The position numbers and the translations under genes are program-made. From positions 1,364,001 to 1,428,000 of the forward strand of contig OX637797.1 in NCBI GenBank assembly GCA_951802425.1: 64,000 bases of DNA, written 5' to 3'. Below, in pieces: positions 53,220-64,000 of the stretch. Source of the DNA: Clavaria fumosa (Eukaryota; Basidiomycota; Agaricomycetes; Agaricales; Clavariaceae). The first letter of the stretch is position 1. Every line of letters begins with the position of its first letter. The notes beneath the pieces were generated by a model, which did no database searches, was not told the DNA's origin, and saw only the letters and a list, made by a program, of their open reading frames with translations.

Positions 53220-55033
53220 TCACCTAAATGTCGCTAAAACTGCTGACGCAAAAAGCATGTCCAATGCGCCTTTTGTTTTTAGCAATTCCTTCTGGAAGTG
53301 CAGCTCCGCGGTTACTTTCTTGCTTAATCGAATAACGAGACTATCAATGAGTGGAGATTGGCCGAGGACTGGTGTGTACATTTCTGCTCGAAGTTATGAA
53401 ATGAGAAATTGAAGATAAAGGAGAGCACGAACCAATGACAACGATAGCGATATCGCAGACCATCTCTCCAAAACGAGGGTCGGTAACGTGTTTTAGCAAC
53501 AATCGTAAAACTGGCTCAAGAAGGACGTCATCTCGGCCTGAAAGTGCGCTTCTTAATCCATCGCGGTGTATAAGTTCTTGTACCAATGAGAATGCAGTTC
53601 TCGGAGGAACATTCTATAAAAAGGCCAAGTCAGTGAAGCGGCGAGTGCACAACGATGAGCGGCGCAACCTTGCGCAACACCGAATCCAACGCAGCAGCAT
53701 ACTTGAAGCCTTTTAACAACTTGTCGTACTGTCTTAACCTCCTCCGTCGTCGACTTTCCACACGAAGTTCATTCATCGAGCTTAGAGTCTTGCTCTTTGA
53801 TTTTCCTTTGCTTTTGACCCTACCTTGTCCGATGTTTTGAAGACTCGTACTGAGGAAGGATTCAAATGCACCCGATTTAAGGGTCGACGCGGAGAGCGCT
53901 ATATCGTTCAGTGCTTGCGCCTCCGACATCTTTGGCTGGCGACGTCGCACGGAGAGTGTTCCATCAGACATACCAGCTGCAATGTGGGTTTCGTCCGGCT
54001 ACGACAAGACACGAATCAAGACATTTGTGGCCAGTGTGAGATGGTATGAAACGGAACGCACGGAGATGGCTAGAGAGAGGATCGGGGCAGGATATCGCAT
54101 CGTGTGTATCACTTTGAATGTGCTCACTTCGTATACCTTAACCATATGGTCCAGAGAGCCAGTGAGAACTCGCCCAGCGTTGGCGTCAAGGGCCAACGCT
54201 GTGACGGTTTTTTGATGGTTAGAGACAGCCCGTATGCATCTACCACCGGCAGCAATATCCCACACGCGTAGGATAGGGCCTGCCGATGCCAGGGCCAAAG
54301 TCCCGGAGGGAAGCATGAGAACTTGTTCCACGGGTGAGCCACTGCCGGATCTGCTTGCCCCTGCGCCTCGCATGACCATCTCACACTTTCCCGTCCGAAC
54401 ATCAAAGAGTCGGATTGTACAGTCATATGAGCCGGTTAGAATCAAGTTGGGGTTAGAAGTGACAATCTGCCCCGAGCGAACGTAATCTTTGTGGGAGGTG
54501 AAGGTATGTATGATTGACTGAGAGGGAATGTCCCATAGCTTCACGGTTGTGTCATCGGAGCAGGAGAGAACTTGGGTCGGAATGCTCGCGGAGAACTTGA
54601 CAACATGAACCGGTTGCTTGTGTGAATCAAGTGTACGTAGAATGGCGCGTGAATTGATGTCAAATAGCTATGTTGAAGGCTGAGATGATGGATGAAAATC
54701 AGCTGGAAATATAGATTTTACCTGGACCAACCCGCTATCATCTCCTGCTACAACCAATTTGCCATCTCCACGGATGCAACCGCTGCGGGCCACGTCTTTA
54801 AACCTGGAGATAGTTTTTATTACTTTTTGCGTGCGAGGTGCGTAGATTTGAACTCGTGTCGCGGCGGTCACCGCGTAACGATGTGGTTTCGACGGAGCGA
54901 AATGGATGGACGTGATCGGAGCGTATTCTTTCACGAAGACCGGATGCTTGAATTGCCTCCAATATCTGGATTCAGGGTTGTGTTTTGCAGAGGGACGAGC
55001 ATGCCTCTTGATGATGACTGGCTGGTATTCCAT
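53220..55033 (-). CDS. UTP15: U3 snoRNP-associated protein Utp15 (WD40)
   Basis: Utp15 belongs to the t-UTP/UtpA part of the SSU processome and also promotes rDNA transcription. The start is ATG 55033 (MEYQPVIIKRHARPS). The N-terminal half is a WD40 propeller: FKHPVFVKEYAPITSIHFAP, VQIYAPRTQKVIKTISRFKD, DDTTVKLWDIPSQSIIHTF, LILTGSYDCTIRLFDVRTG and HQKTVTALALDANAGRVLTG. Then AAGMSDGTLSVRRRQPK and the UTP15 C-terminal domain (RLRQYDKLLKGFKYAAALD, LVQELIHRDGLRSALSGRD, RLSKKVTAELHFQKELLKTK). It is interrupted by several short introns. Complete. Confidence 0.92.
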
Positions 55034-55200
55034 TGCTCTTGGTCACCCGTGTTCCTATGTTTGGCACTTAGGAGGAAAAAATTACCACGTGACCGGCACA
55101 CTCTTCGTCCTCCATCGTGTCTGAGCTTCCGTCCCAGACTCCAGGATTCGCTCAGTTCAATTTGCCTCCAACTCTCCTTTTCATTTCGTGCTGTTGTGCA

Positions 55201-56035
55201 ATGTTACTGTACAAGGATGTGCTCAGCGGGGATGAAATGTTCTCCGATGCGTTCCCCATGTGCTTCTTTGTCTTTCCTTTGTTCATACACAGTTACATAA
55301 CTTATCGGTTTGTCATCCACAGTAAAGTTGTTGACCACATCGTTTATGAGGTCGATTGCACAATGATTACGGTCAAGCAGGGCGTCGATGTCGACATCGG
55401 GGCAAATCCATCTGCAGAGGAGCAGGAAGATGACGCCTTAGTGGAAGGCGCAGTGCAGGTCAACAACGTTGTGCACTCATTCCGGCTTGAGACAACGCCT
55501 TTCGATAAGAAGTCGTACTTGACATATCTCAAAGTTAGCACCAACAGCTTCTCATATCTTCAAGATGTGATTGATCCATCTTGTGAAGGGATACATGAAG
55601 CAAGTCAAAATGCGACTGGAGGAAGAAGTGAAGGCATTGGACGACGCGAAGAACACTGAGAAGGCCGAAATGAAGAAGAAAGATCTAGCTGTCTTTGAAG
55701 CGAAAGCGCAGGTCTACGCCAAAAAAATCATCGCCAACTTCAAGGATTTCGAATTTGTAAAGTCTCCCTTTGGTTCTCTTCGTTTCTCACCTAAATTGGA
55801 TCACAGTATACTGGGTCTTCTCAGAATCCCGAAGGCATGGTCGCTCTGCTCAATTACCGTGTAAGCTTCTTGTCTTTATCCCGGTCTCCTGTTCCTTACC
55901 ATGATCTGACGGCTCCAGGAGGATGGCATTACTCGTAAGTCTTTGTCGCAGCAATATCCGGCCTGTAAAGATTGCTTATCTACATCAGCGTATCTTACAT
56001 TCTGGATCCATGGTCTCGAAGAGCAAAAGTTGTAG
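55201..56035 (+). CDS. TMA19: Translationally controlled tumour protein homologue (TCTP)
   Basis: A small, abundant, ribosome-associated, conserved protein. It starts MLLYKDVLSGDEMFSDA at 55201. A first intron begins GTTCCC and ends CCACAG before KVVDHIVYEVDCTMI. Then VNNVVHSFRLETTPFDKKSY, GYMKQVKMRLEEEVKALDD, YTGSSQNPEGMVALLNYRED and the C-terminus LTFWIHGLEEQKL at TAG 56033-56035. Six exons, about 167 aa, the usual size. It is divergent from UTP15. Confidence 0.93.
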
Positions 56036-56198
56036 CCGTGTATTTTATCCAGACCCATGATAGGATCGTTGCGCTTACGCATGTTACTAAATTCGACAGA
56101 CGACTAAGATCCGATCTACTGCATCTCCCTGGTCGTTAGATATAACGGAACCGCATCAAGATGACTGTGTTGTCGTGACCTATCAACCACTGTACCGC

Positions 56199-57967
56199 TC
56201 AGAGCTCATCATGCTTCTCCTGTGCGAGAACCGTCTGTTGTTCTGATTCAGTTTCGAACGTCACCAGTGAATTCTTGGCATGCTCCTCGACGAAGGCTAC
56301 TAGACTTTCCAAGGATCGATCGCCGTCATAATCTAGGAACACCCGTGATCCCGCGGGTTTGAATTTCAGAGTAGGGAAACCGGCAATGCGGAATGGAACA
56401 GAGGGCGGTAGGTCGTTTTCTTGCGCTTCCATTTTCGCGCTGTCGACTGGATCAGTAACGTTAAATGACCACGGGCGAATGTAGTTTACATAATAAGCCG
56501 GTCCTTGACACCAGCGAACTTATCACCGAGAGTGTCCCAAGTCGGCTTCAGGCGCTTGCAGTGACCACACCTTGGGGTTCCATTAATTTTCCAATTCGAG
56601 AAGCAGGTGCAAAGAAGAAAGTGCTCACCATGTAGCATAAAATTCAATAAAAACATCTTTGGCATCATCGTACACGATTTCCTCGAACTGCTTGCCAACA
56701 AGGTGGAAAACGTTATCGTCTTGTTTTTCAGGGATGGGTTCGCTCTTGAGTTGAGGTTGCAGCTCTCCAGCCAAGAATTGATCAACAAAGTCGGACACGG
56801 CATCGGCTGTGATCTCGGCGCTCTGGTCGAATGGATATTTGAGTTGTCGAGCAAGGTCTTGGATGACAAAACCTGGGAATTTGGGTTCAAGATTCAAGGA
56901 TTTGGCGTGGTCACCGAACTTGACGCCGTCGATCCAGACGAAATTTACTTTGCCTTTGTGTTTGACAGCGATGGGCTTGAGGGATGCGGTATAGGCATCA
57001 TTTTGTGCGTTGGAAGGGTCGACAAAGAGATATGCAAGGGGTCTGCCGCTCTGGGCATACATCACATAATTGTCGGCATTGACCTCACCCAGGATCGGCA
57101 TTGCTAGCTCCTTCAGCCATTCCTCGATCTCCTTGGTGTTGGCGGCGTGAACGGGGTATGGATAGAAGCTCACAGGCTCATCAAAGCTTCTATAAACAAC
57201 GATCGAAGGGGGTTCGACTCCAGCGGCTGCGATAGCTTCCTCGTCGGTCGACATGCCGAAGAGAAAATCGTCGCGATGTTTCTCAGCGGCGTGGACAAAC
57301 TCAGGGGCGGGAGAATCTGTTGTCGAAGAGACATAGGCAATGACGACCAGTCTATCAGCTCCTTTAAACTCTTCGTGATTCACAGTGGTTATGTCTGCCA
57401 CAGCGGGCAGGGATTGCCTTCAAGATTGACTGATGAGCGAAGTAAGGACAAAAGACGGCAAAGAAAATTCAATCACTTGATCATATAGGCGATAATCCCG
57501 TCCGCCTTTCTAGGCCCTGTGTAGTCGATAGGGGTTCCATTGCGAAAGAGCTTGAGAGTTCTGGTATACTGAAATGAAAACCTGCGAGTCTGATGAAGAC
57601 ATGACGGCTACTCACGGGTAGCCTTGAATGCCCTGCGCCTGACAGAAATCTGCTTCGTCTACACAGTCCACTTTAGCGAGCTTGATGTCGTGGTCTTTGA
57701 GAGCGGTAGCTGCCTCCTCGTAATGCGGAGCGAGTGCTTTACAATGGCCACACCTAACGTAGACAGTTAGAGAGAGAGTACAATACGAGCTAAGGTCTTG
57801 GATGCGAACCATGGAGCGAAGAACTCGACCAGGATGAGGGGCTCTGGGTCAACTGCAGAGTGGAAAGTGGAGGCGGTGAGGCTGATGACATCTGACGGGT
57901 CGGCAGAAACGAGAGACATAAGTCTCAAGGCCGACAGAACCCGAGAGAAGATAGACGAGAGACGCAT
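56199..57967 (-). CDS. PDI1: Protein disulfide isomerase, ER lumen
   Basis: Catalyses disulfide formation and exchange in the ER. It begins with a signal peptide (MRLSSIFSRVLSALRLMSLV, then SADPSDVISLT). Domain a has FFAPWCGHCK, domains b and b' span LFGMSTDEEA to FVIQDLARQLKYPFD, domain a' has FYATWCGHCK, and the protein ends in the retrieval signal HDEL. In both active sites an intron splits the Trp codon as TG|G just before CGHCK (introns ending near 57754 and 56577). It has at least seven exons and is about 500 aa. Complete. Confidence 0.93.
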
Positions 57968-58206
57968 TGGAGCTCCTTGTTAGGAATGAAAGAGATCCAA
58001 GTCGTTGGCTACGAACAAAATGGAGAAAACCCCTACACTTATTGATATTGCATACGTGTCAGCTGCTTACAAATACTATTTTGATACGTGGGCGGGCCTT
58101 TGGCCAACGGTAGTTGGGTAGACATTATCAACTCTATTAGGTTCGTTTCACAGTACTAGGTTCGTTTCACAGTAAAGTACGCTCGACTATGCATAATCAT
58201 AGCCCA

Positions 58207-59108
58207 TCACCGTACATGCAGAACGGATGTATCAAAGTCACTTCCACGCTTCCTGCCTCCGTTATACGTCCTGGGCTGGTCCGTGAACGGCCGTGGCGGG
58301 GGAAAATCTGTCACAGGAAACATAAACCTTCCGGCGCGAGGAGGGGGTGAATGGACTGAAGAAATAAGACATATTAGCGATGAAAAGATCATGACATGAC
58401 GCTTACTGGAGGAACGTCCGGATACTCCATTCAGTCGTGATGTAGAAGCAGATTTCGTATGAGCACTTGCGAGACTTGAGCGTGGTCGAGGAATGTAGGG
58501 AGAAGTGGAAACAGAATCGGACCGGTCAGCGGCACTGGAAGAGGGGCGGGGAGGAGCTGGAGGAGTAGGTCTAGCAGGCGAGTTCTGCAAAGCCGCAGGG
58601 CGTGGGGGCATGGGGGGAGCGAGTTTTCGCGTTTCGAAACTCAGAGACGCGGAATCTCCTTGACTTGACTGATCTCTCGGACGATTGTGTGACAACGGTG
58701 GTACCGGGGCTGGTGGCGTCAGTAATCTGGACGGGGCAGGAGGTGGAGAAGGGGCTGATGACGAAGTATTGGTGGAATTTTTCCTGGGAACTGGTGGTGG
58801 TTTAGGAGAAGCGAATGTTCGTTGCCCAACTAAAAAAATCCATCAATACGAGTGTCTCGACCACTGAGAAACGGCCATTTACGAGGCTTGAGCGTAGGCT
58901 TTCCACCAGCTAGAAGCCCTCCGAGCTGCGGAGCGCTTGCAGCAGCCGCTGTGTTAGCAGGGGAGCTGGCAGGCCCGCTTCTTCGCACTACTCCGACTCC
59001 ACCTGTAGCTGGTTTGACTTCAATAGCGGGAGCGCTGCGGTCATTCGTCTCGGATTTCTTGAGTCGCTTTCCGGCTTGAATCTGCTTCAGTAGCTCATTA
59101 CTCGCCAT
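58207..59108 (-). CDS. WIP/verprolin-like WH2 actin-regulatory protein
   Basis: Begins MASNELLKQIQAGKRLKKSE at ATG 59108, a WH2 actin-binding motif with the LKK(S)ET core. The middle is strongly Pro/Ser-rich with PPPVPRK, PPMPPRP and TPPAPPRP motifs (SH3 or profilin ligands). The C-terminus GRFMFPVTDFPPPRPF resembles the WASP-binding end of WIP/Vrp1. Three or four exons. These proteins link actin to the WASP/Arp2/3 machinery at endocytic patches. It is shorter (about 260 aa) than many verprolins. Confidence 0.82.
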
Positions 59109-59247
59109 CGTGGTCAAAAGGAGGGAGAGCTGTGAGGCACAGCCACTGTGTCTATGCAACCATGTTTCAAAATATTACATTGTACATCCGGGACTCCTCT
59201 TCTTGTTTAACGAGGTGGTTATTCAACAGTCATTTTGCTAAGCTCTT

Positions 59248-61593
59248 TCAACCGCGATAGGAAACAGCAGCCCCACTCATTTCGGGTATAGTGTACGTAA
59301 ACTTGGACGGTGACCAGAGAGAGGCAGAAGGTGGAGGCCTGGGTCCTGTCATCGAGCCTCTAAAGAGGCTAGGTCGCGAGAGAGGAGGTGAAACAAGACC
59401 AGTCACGATTGGCGATGCGGTCGCATATTCTGATAACCTGAGAGTTGTCGAGCCGAACGTCGGCCTCCTCGTGAGCGGCACATCGTTTGAATATTCCTCC
59501 AACTCCATTGGCTGCGAAGGTGTGCGGTTCTTCTGCTCACCATTCGCGTCGAAGAGCTCTCGCGGCATCGACGCCCAGGAAGACCTGCGCCGGGACCGTG
59601 TCGAGCTGGTCGGAGTGGGCCTCGAAGAAGATGTATTGGTACGAGGAGGATTCTTCTTGGCCAGCGCGGTCCTTGCCCTATATAACGAAATGATGTCGGA
59701 GTGGTCTCCATCCGGGCTGGTTACACCTGTCGGAGTGACAGATTGATCCGTTTCTTGGGCGCGGCCGGATGTGGGCCGGGAAGCTTTCGTTGCAGGGCCT
59801 GCGAACCAAACTGACGGCTCGTTGTCATGAAATCGTGCAGGTATATGGAGAGGCGGAATAAAATTGGTGGATCTCCTGAGCTCATCCTTCGTTGTTGGTT
59901 CGGCTGGCCATAACCCGTCAAGGGTCAAGATCTCCGCGTGATCCCGCGAAGAAGCCAAGTTGGTATATTTGGCGACATGAACGACCGCACCCGTGATGCT
60001 CCTAACAGCAGCTGAATCAAATGAGATAGTGCTTTGAGCAGTGAGCGTGCGCCGAAAGCCGCGTGTCGTCCCGGATTGGGTCCAGTCCTCTATTGCTCTG
60101 TTGCTTTCTCCAGTAGCGTCTGATGTAGCGGCGATGGGGAAGTTGAGGTGGTTGCTTTCCTGAGTGATATTCGATGTGGTAGCAACGGGGAAATTGAGGA
60201 AGTTTTCGCCCTCGGGGATGGAAAGTTGAGGTATGTGTCCGAGGCTTTCCTGCGATTGAGATATACGTTCAAAGTTTTCATGCGGTGGAAGAGAAATATT
60301 ATCTCTCGTAGAGTGTCGCGATATCGGTCCAGACGAGTTAGGCGGTATGGAATGGAGTGATTGTTCATCCGAAACAGCTGGCCGATGGCTGAATGCAACT
60401 GTAATTGCTTTTAGAAACAACTTTGCAAGTAGGGGATCATGATACTGACAGAGCACAATGAGGGCGCCAAGACTAAATGGGATGAACTGGGCCAACACAT
60501 TGATCCACGCTAAAACAGGTGCGACGGTTAACAGATCGAGGATTAATAGAGACACTCCTTTCAAGAATCTCGGATCTCTTAAGCAGGCCACTCGATGACG
60601 GAAAGAAAGAAAGGGCGGCGAAAGTACTGAGAGCGTCCGGAGTATGACGTAGAATTCTAGACAGATGTCGAATATTGAGAGAGCGAGAGAGACTCCTGCA
60701 GAACTAGTTGGGGAAAACGTCAGAGCGTGGCGGAGCTGGATGCCGATGGCTGACTTGCATTCTACGATAACAAAGGGCTCTTCCGAATTGGTAGATAGGA
60801 CTGATTCTATGATCAGAGAGGCCTAGAATGAAATACGGCGGCGCTCACCTCGTAACACCAATGCTGACGGCATTGGTAGCAAAACTGAGTGCTATAAAGG
60901 AATGATGAGGCGGTGGACGAGCGATTTGGCAATTACTGACCAGCAGCAATGAGGATAGCGAACCACCCCACAATTGTTTCCCACCGCGCGACACCGAGAT
61001 TCCTGAGTTCCAGTATGAGAATGCCGATTCCCACCAGTCGGAAAACTTGCGCCGCCATACCACCCCATGCTACCACGAATGCTAAAGGGTGGTTCAGTCG
61101 CCGTGAAGCAATCAAGGGATCAAAAGGCGAACCACAAGCTGTAGCGCCTTCCCTTGAATCAAAAGTGAGAAGCGAAAGTACGTTGGCCAGACTAGCAAAC
61201 GCAGAACACAGGGACAGTGTAAACACAAGAGTGTCGTATCCGGAGTTGCGTGACAGAGAACTCGTTGAACTAGTCTTCTCCGAATGTGGGCCTGGAAACG
61301 ATTCTACATCATTGTGAGGCGCTGACTGTAATAAACGTTCCCTGAAGAAGGTGCGGATGACGCGGAAAGCAGTTTTTGGTAAGGAGGATGAGTACATGAC
61401 GCTCAAGCTGGCCATGAAGAGCCAACCAAGAAAGAATGCCGCGATTTGAGGGCTGGAAAGATATAAGCATAGCTCGAAGCAGTGTATGACGGCGCACTCA
61501 CAAATCTGGATGTATGAGGAATTCTTGAATTGTCGGTGGAACTGCCGTCAAGGTATTCCATCCCTGCTCTGGCGCACCATCCAAGAGAGACAT
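59248..61593 (-). CDS. Multi-pass membrane protein of unknown function
   Basis: Starts MSLLDGAPEQGWNTLTAVPP at ATG 61593. It has several hydrophobic helices in its first half (IAAFFLGWLFMASLSVMY, TLVFTLSLCSAFASLANVL, LAFVVAWGGMAAQVFRLVGI, VSIGVTR region, VSLLILDLLTVAPVLAWINV, FIPFSLGALIVLC), then a long hydrophilic Ser/Thr/Pro-rich tail of about 370 residues ending at 59248. Introns lie near 60592-60935 and 61416-61500. The shape (six or more helices plus a long cytoplasmic tail) suggests a transporter- or receptor-like fungal protein, but I recognise no family. Confidence 0.7.
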
Positions 61594-62089
61594 GCCTCGA
61601 ACGAAACCCTACCAGCAGGTTCCGTAAAAGAGCCCAGCTCTAGAGAAATTGCAAGGATAAAGGTGGCAAGTTTCTCGCCAGCGTCGCGCACATTCAATGG
61701 TGTCGGGCGGAGACAGAGAGTCGACAACGCTCAGGCGTGTCTGTCGCCATCAGCGCAGCTTACCAACCGTTGAGCCATATGAGTATGGATACGATCACAA
61801 CTGCCTTCCACGCGAACATCTGACCTTATTCGCCCTGTTTGGCAACCACGTGATGGGAGTCAAGGAACCTTTGCTCCCTTGTCTTTTGCTGTCAAAGTTG
61901 GATCCATGGGATGGAGTTGGGGAGGAGTCTGCATAATTGTAATTGGATTGAGTAGCATGATTGGTGATGGTAAGAGGGCTTCATGTGTGAGTTTCCAGTG
62001 TTCTTCCAGGTCTTTGGTGGTGATGGGGATGTTATCAATACCTTGCCAGTAGCTAGTTGCTTTTGCAACACATACTGTGGTTCATTTTC

Positions 62090-62245
62090 AATTTAGAACT
62101 GCATCCTATTCACCAGACCCACACTAGATTAAAGCAATTATACCTACAAAACAGATTTAACACGCTTCTCTTCCCAATATACCTCTTTACTTCATGTCTT
62201 TGTCCCAGCCATATGTTGTGGTACACAAATGCTGATTCACAAAAA
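62090..62245 (+). mobile_element. LINE-like 3' tail, third copy
   Basis: ACCCACACTAGA (about 62120) and the end ATGTTGTGGTACACAAATGCTGATTC followed by CACAAAAA match the 45512-45711 copy. The 5' boundary is not resolved and may extend as far left as 61856. The copy is more diverged than the others. Confidence 0.55.
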
Positions 62246-62322
62246 GCATATCACGTGACGTGAATTGAAACCCCGCCGATCACTCAAGGTCAAACGCGCA
62301 ATGTAGACAAATCACCCCAACC

Positions 62323-64000
62323 ATGTTCACTATGAATACTCCGTCACCCTTCGTCACCGTGGTGGAGCTCAATTCTCGTGCGGCAAGGGTTGCGGATCCC
62401 AGCGTTGGTGCGTCTTGCTTTGCTCGCCTCGATGCTCATCGTTTACCCCTGCATTGATAGATCTCCAAACGAAACACATATTAGCTGGGGAGATTCGCGA
62501 GACGATAGATGCTCTTACAGATACGGAGTGTATTCAGGTGCTGCCTCACTTGATCCCAACTGTTCTTGAAATTTTGCGCTCCGGAGAACCCTCGTTTCAG
62601 AAGGACTCTCTTGAGTGCCAATTTCGTCGGATCCTGGTCGAAATTCTCCATCGCCTTCCGTATCATGAGGTCGTGCGCCCTCATGTGAATTCTATCACGT
62701 CTGGAATGCTTTCGATTCTACGACATGACAACGAAGAAAATGGCGTCACCTGTTGCAAAGCCATTACAGACCTTGTCCGCTCTTTCAAGGTTTCGCCTCC
62801 AGATTTGATAAACGACTTCTTCCCGATTTTCCAGGAACTCCTGCGAAACATGAGAGGATTAGTCGAGGAAGTATTGTCCGATGATTCCCCCCTGTTGGAT
62901 CCAAACGTCTTTCTTCCTAGTATCCGCAGCTTCAAAGTCTTATCTGAGATGACCATTTTGAATGTCACTGTTGTGCAGGGAAATCGACCCCTTGTCAGCT
63001 CTGCGTTACAGGCCTCGATTGCTCCGAGTTTCGACGTTTTGCTCCTGGAGTCACCCTCGCAACGCAAGGCCCGAGAAGCCTATGAAGCTACAGGAGGTAT
63101 CTGGTCGGGTGTTTCTCCGGCAGTAAGAAATCAGCAAGCTTATACAGATCTCATTATGTGTCAAATACGGGTTAGTATTCCGAGATTTACTACGATAAAC
63201 CGTGATATTGAGTTCTGTGTAGATGGTTTCCTTGCTTTTCTGGGCTATACGTGGGCTGGGAGAACAATATGACTCTTACGGGGAAAGGCTCCTCCTACCT
63301 GCTGTGCGCCTGCTCCAAGATTGTCCCGCTAATGCAATTGTTGCTCGCAAGGTGTGTGTGTCCCAAACCTGCATATTCGATACGCCTTTTTTGCTCAAAG
63401 TCGGAGAAGGATTTGTGGGTAGTCCTTCAAATGATGATACGCCATCTTCTTCCTAGTCCTTCCCGCCGCGTCATCATGAGCCAAATCGACAAGCTGTTGG
63501 ACGACAATGTCCTAGTGGGCACTTCTACATCAAGGGACTCCCTGCGGTCCGTCTGCAAATCAACTATTCAATTACCTTCCTCATATTGTGACGTTAGGGT
63601 GATCCCGTATATGACAGTCGGGGACTGCATTAATCTTGGACGGCAGGAATTGACTGCATCTCAAATCACGCGGATAATTCATCTCTACTCGATCCACTTA
63701 CATAATTCATCCTTTCCTTCCGTCCTCATGCCCATGTGCGCCAAAGTATTCTTCGTCCTGATCGAGGTTCTTCTCGCCAAAGAGACATCGCAAAACGCCG
63801 CCAGAATACTCACCGCTATGCTGGAGACGTGTGTTGATAAGCTGGAGTCAATGATCGTTATGCAAGATGAAGTAGCAGCAAGAATTGAGAAGCTGAAGAA
63901 AGGGGAACATGCAAGGGATGTGATTGATACGATCTTTATAGAGACAGAAAAGCCGGTCGGCGCCGCCGCCTATGCACTGGAGAGACCAGACGAATTTTTC
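62323..64000 (+). CDS. TRA1: Tra1 (SAGA/NuA4 PIKK-like scaffold), 5' part, runs off the window
   Basis: Tra1/TRRAP is the very large activator-binding scaffold of the SAGA and NuA4 acetyltransferase complexes. Only the N-terminal HEAT-repeat region is here. Exon 1 (ATG 62323, ELNSRAARVADPSV) joins DLQTKHILAGEIRETIDALT after a short intron at 62409. Next come LPHLIPTVLEILRSGEPSFQ, LVEILHRLPYHEVVRPHV and DNEENGVTCCKAITDLVRSF. Then, after introns near 63170 and 63352, come LLFWAIRGLGEQYD, MSQIDKLLDDNVLVGTSTS and YMTVGDCINLGRQELTASQI. The frame is open to base 64000. Confidence 0.9.

Noticed and set aside
1..64000. CRISPR arrays, bacterial operons, rRNA or tRNA genes
   Set aside because: No regularly spaced repeats, no operon-like gene order, and no B-box GGTTCGA-type cloverleaf was found by eye. 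The genome is clearly fungal.

Overview
The window is nuclear DNA from a filamentous basidiomycete, most likely a mushroom-forming Agaricomycete. The evidence is short GT-AG introns of about 35 to 60 bases in nearly every gene, tight and often divergent or convergent gene spacing, a DUF6534-type membrane protein, Zn2Cys6 regulators and Ty3/gypsy chromoviruses. No bacterial, organellar, rRNA or tRNA gene was recognised.

Layout. 1-7000 is a nested transposon: a short hAT-like non-autonomous element (177-6963, 8-bp target duplication) with a complete but dead minus-strand Ty3/gypsy chromovirus inside it (258-6520). 7000-12200 is gene-poor and holds a decayed calcium-binding mitochondrial carrier and a 5'-truncated LINE-like tail. 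12198-27664 is a dense housekeeping block: RRN11-like, RIX1, SEC10, an enoyl-CoA hydratase (AUH type), BNA6/QPRT, a mucin-like single-pass membrane protein, a Methyltransf_16 protein and a DUF6534 protein. 28157-41391 is a second nested transposon: an internally deleted chromovirus (minus strand) carrying a young, apparently intact 9.9-kb Ty3/gypsy element (29102-38983, plus strand). 41899-64000 is gene-dense again: a Zn2Cys6 transcription factor, MED17, RPL5, an RBM42-like RRM protein, CTNNBL1, UTP15, TCTP, PDI, a WIP/verprolin-like protein, a multi-pass membrane protein and the 5' part of TRA1.

Most striking. The young element at 29102-38983 carries, between pol and its 3' LTR and on the opposite strand, a multi-exon gene (36368-37907) whose predicted protein has a perfect Zn2Cys6-type cysteine spacing. 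Being antisense would let its introns survive retrotransposition. All three gypsy elements share a GGATTTT-type heptamer at the gag-pol junction in the correct frame for -1 frameshifting (one copy apparently lost to a CpG transition). The two chromoviruses show Tf1/sushi-like self-priming complementarity. The divergence between the LTRs of the old elements is almost entirely CpG transition, whereas the young element's LTRs differ by a single T. A roughly 200-bp-armed palindrome separates the Zn2Cys6 gene and MED17 and has itself been hit by a LINE-like insertion.

The housekeeping genes do not form a pathway. Several concern ribosome production (RRN11-like, RIX1, RPL5, UTP15) and transcription (MED17, TRA1), but they are unlinked in operon terms. 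Exon coordinates below are hand-derived from conserved protein reading and GT/GC-AG boundaries; I had no alignments or transcripts.
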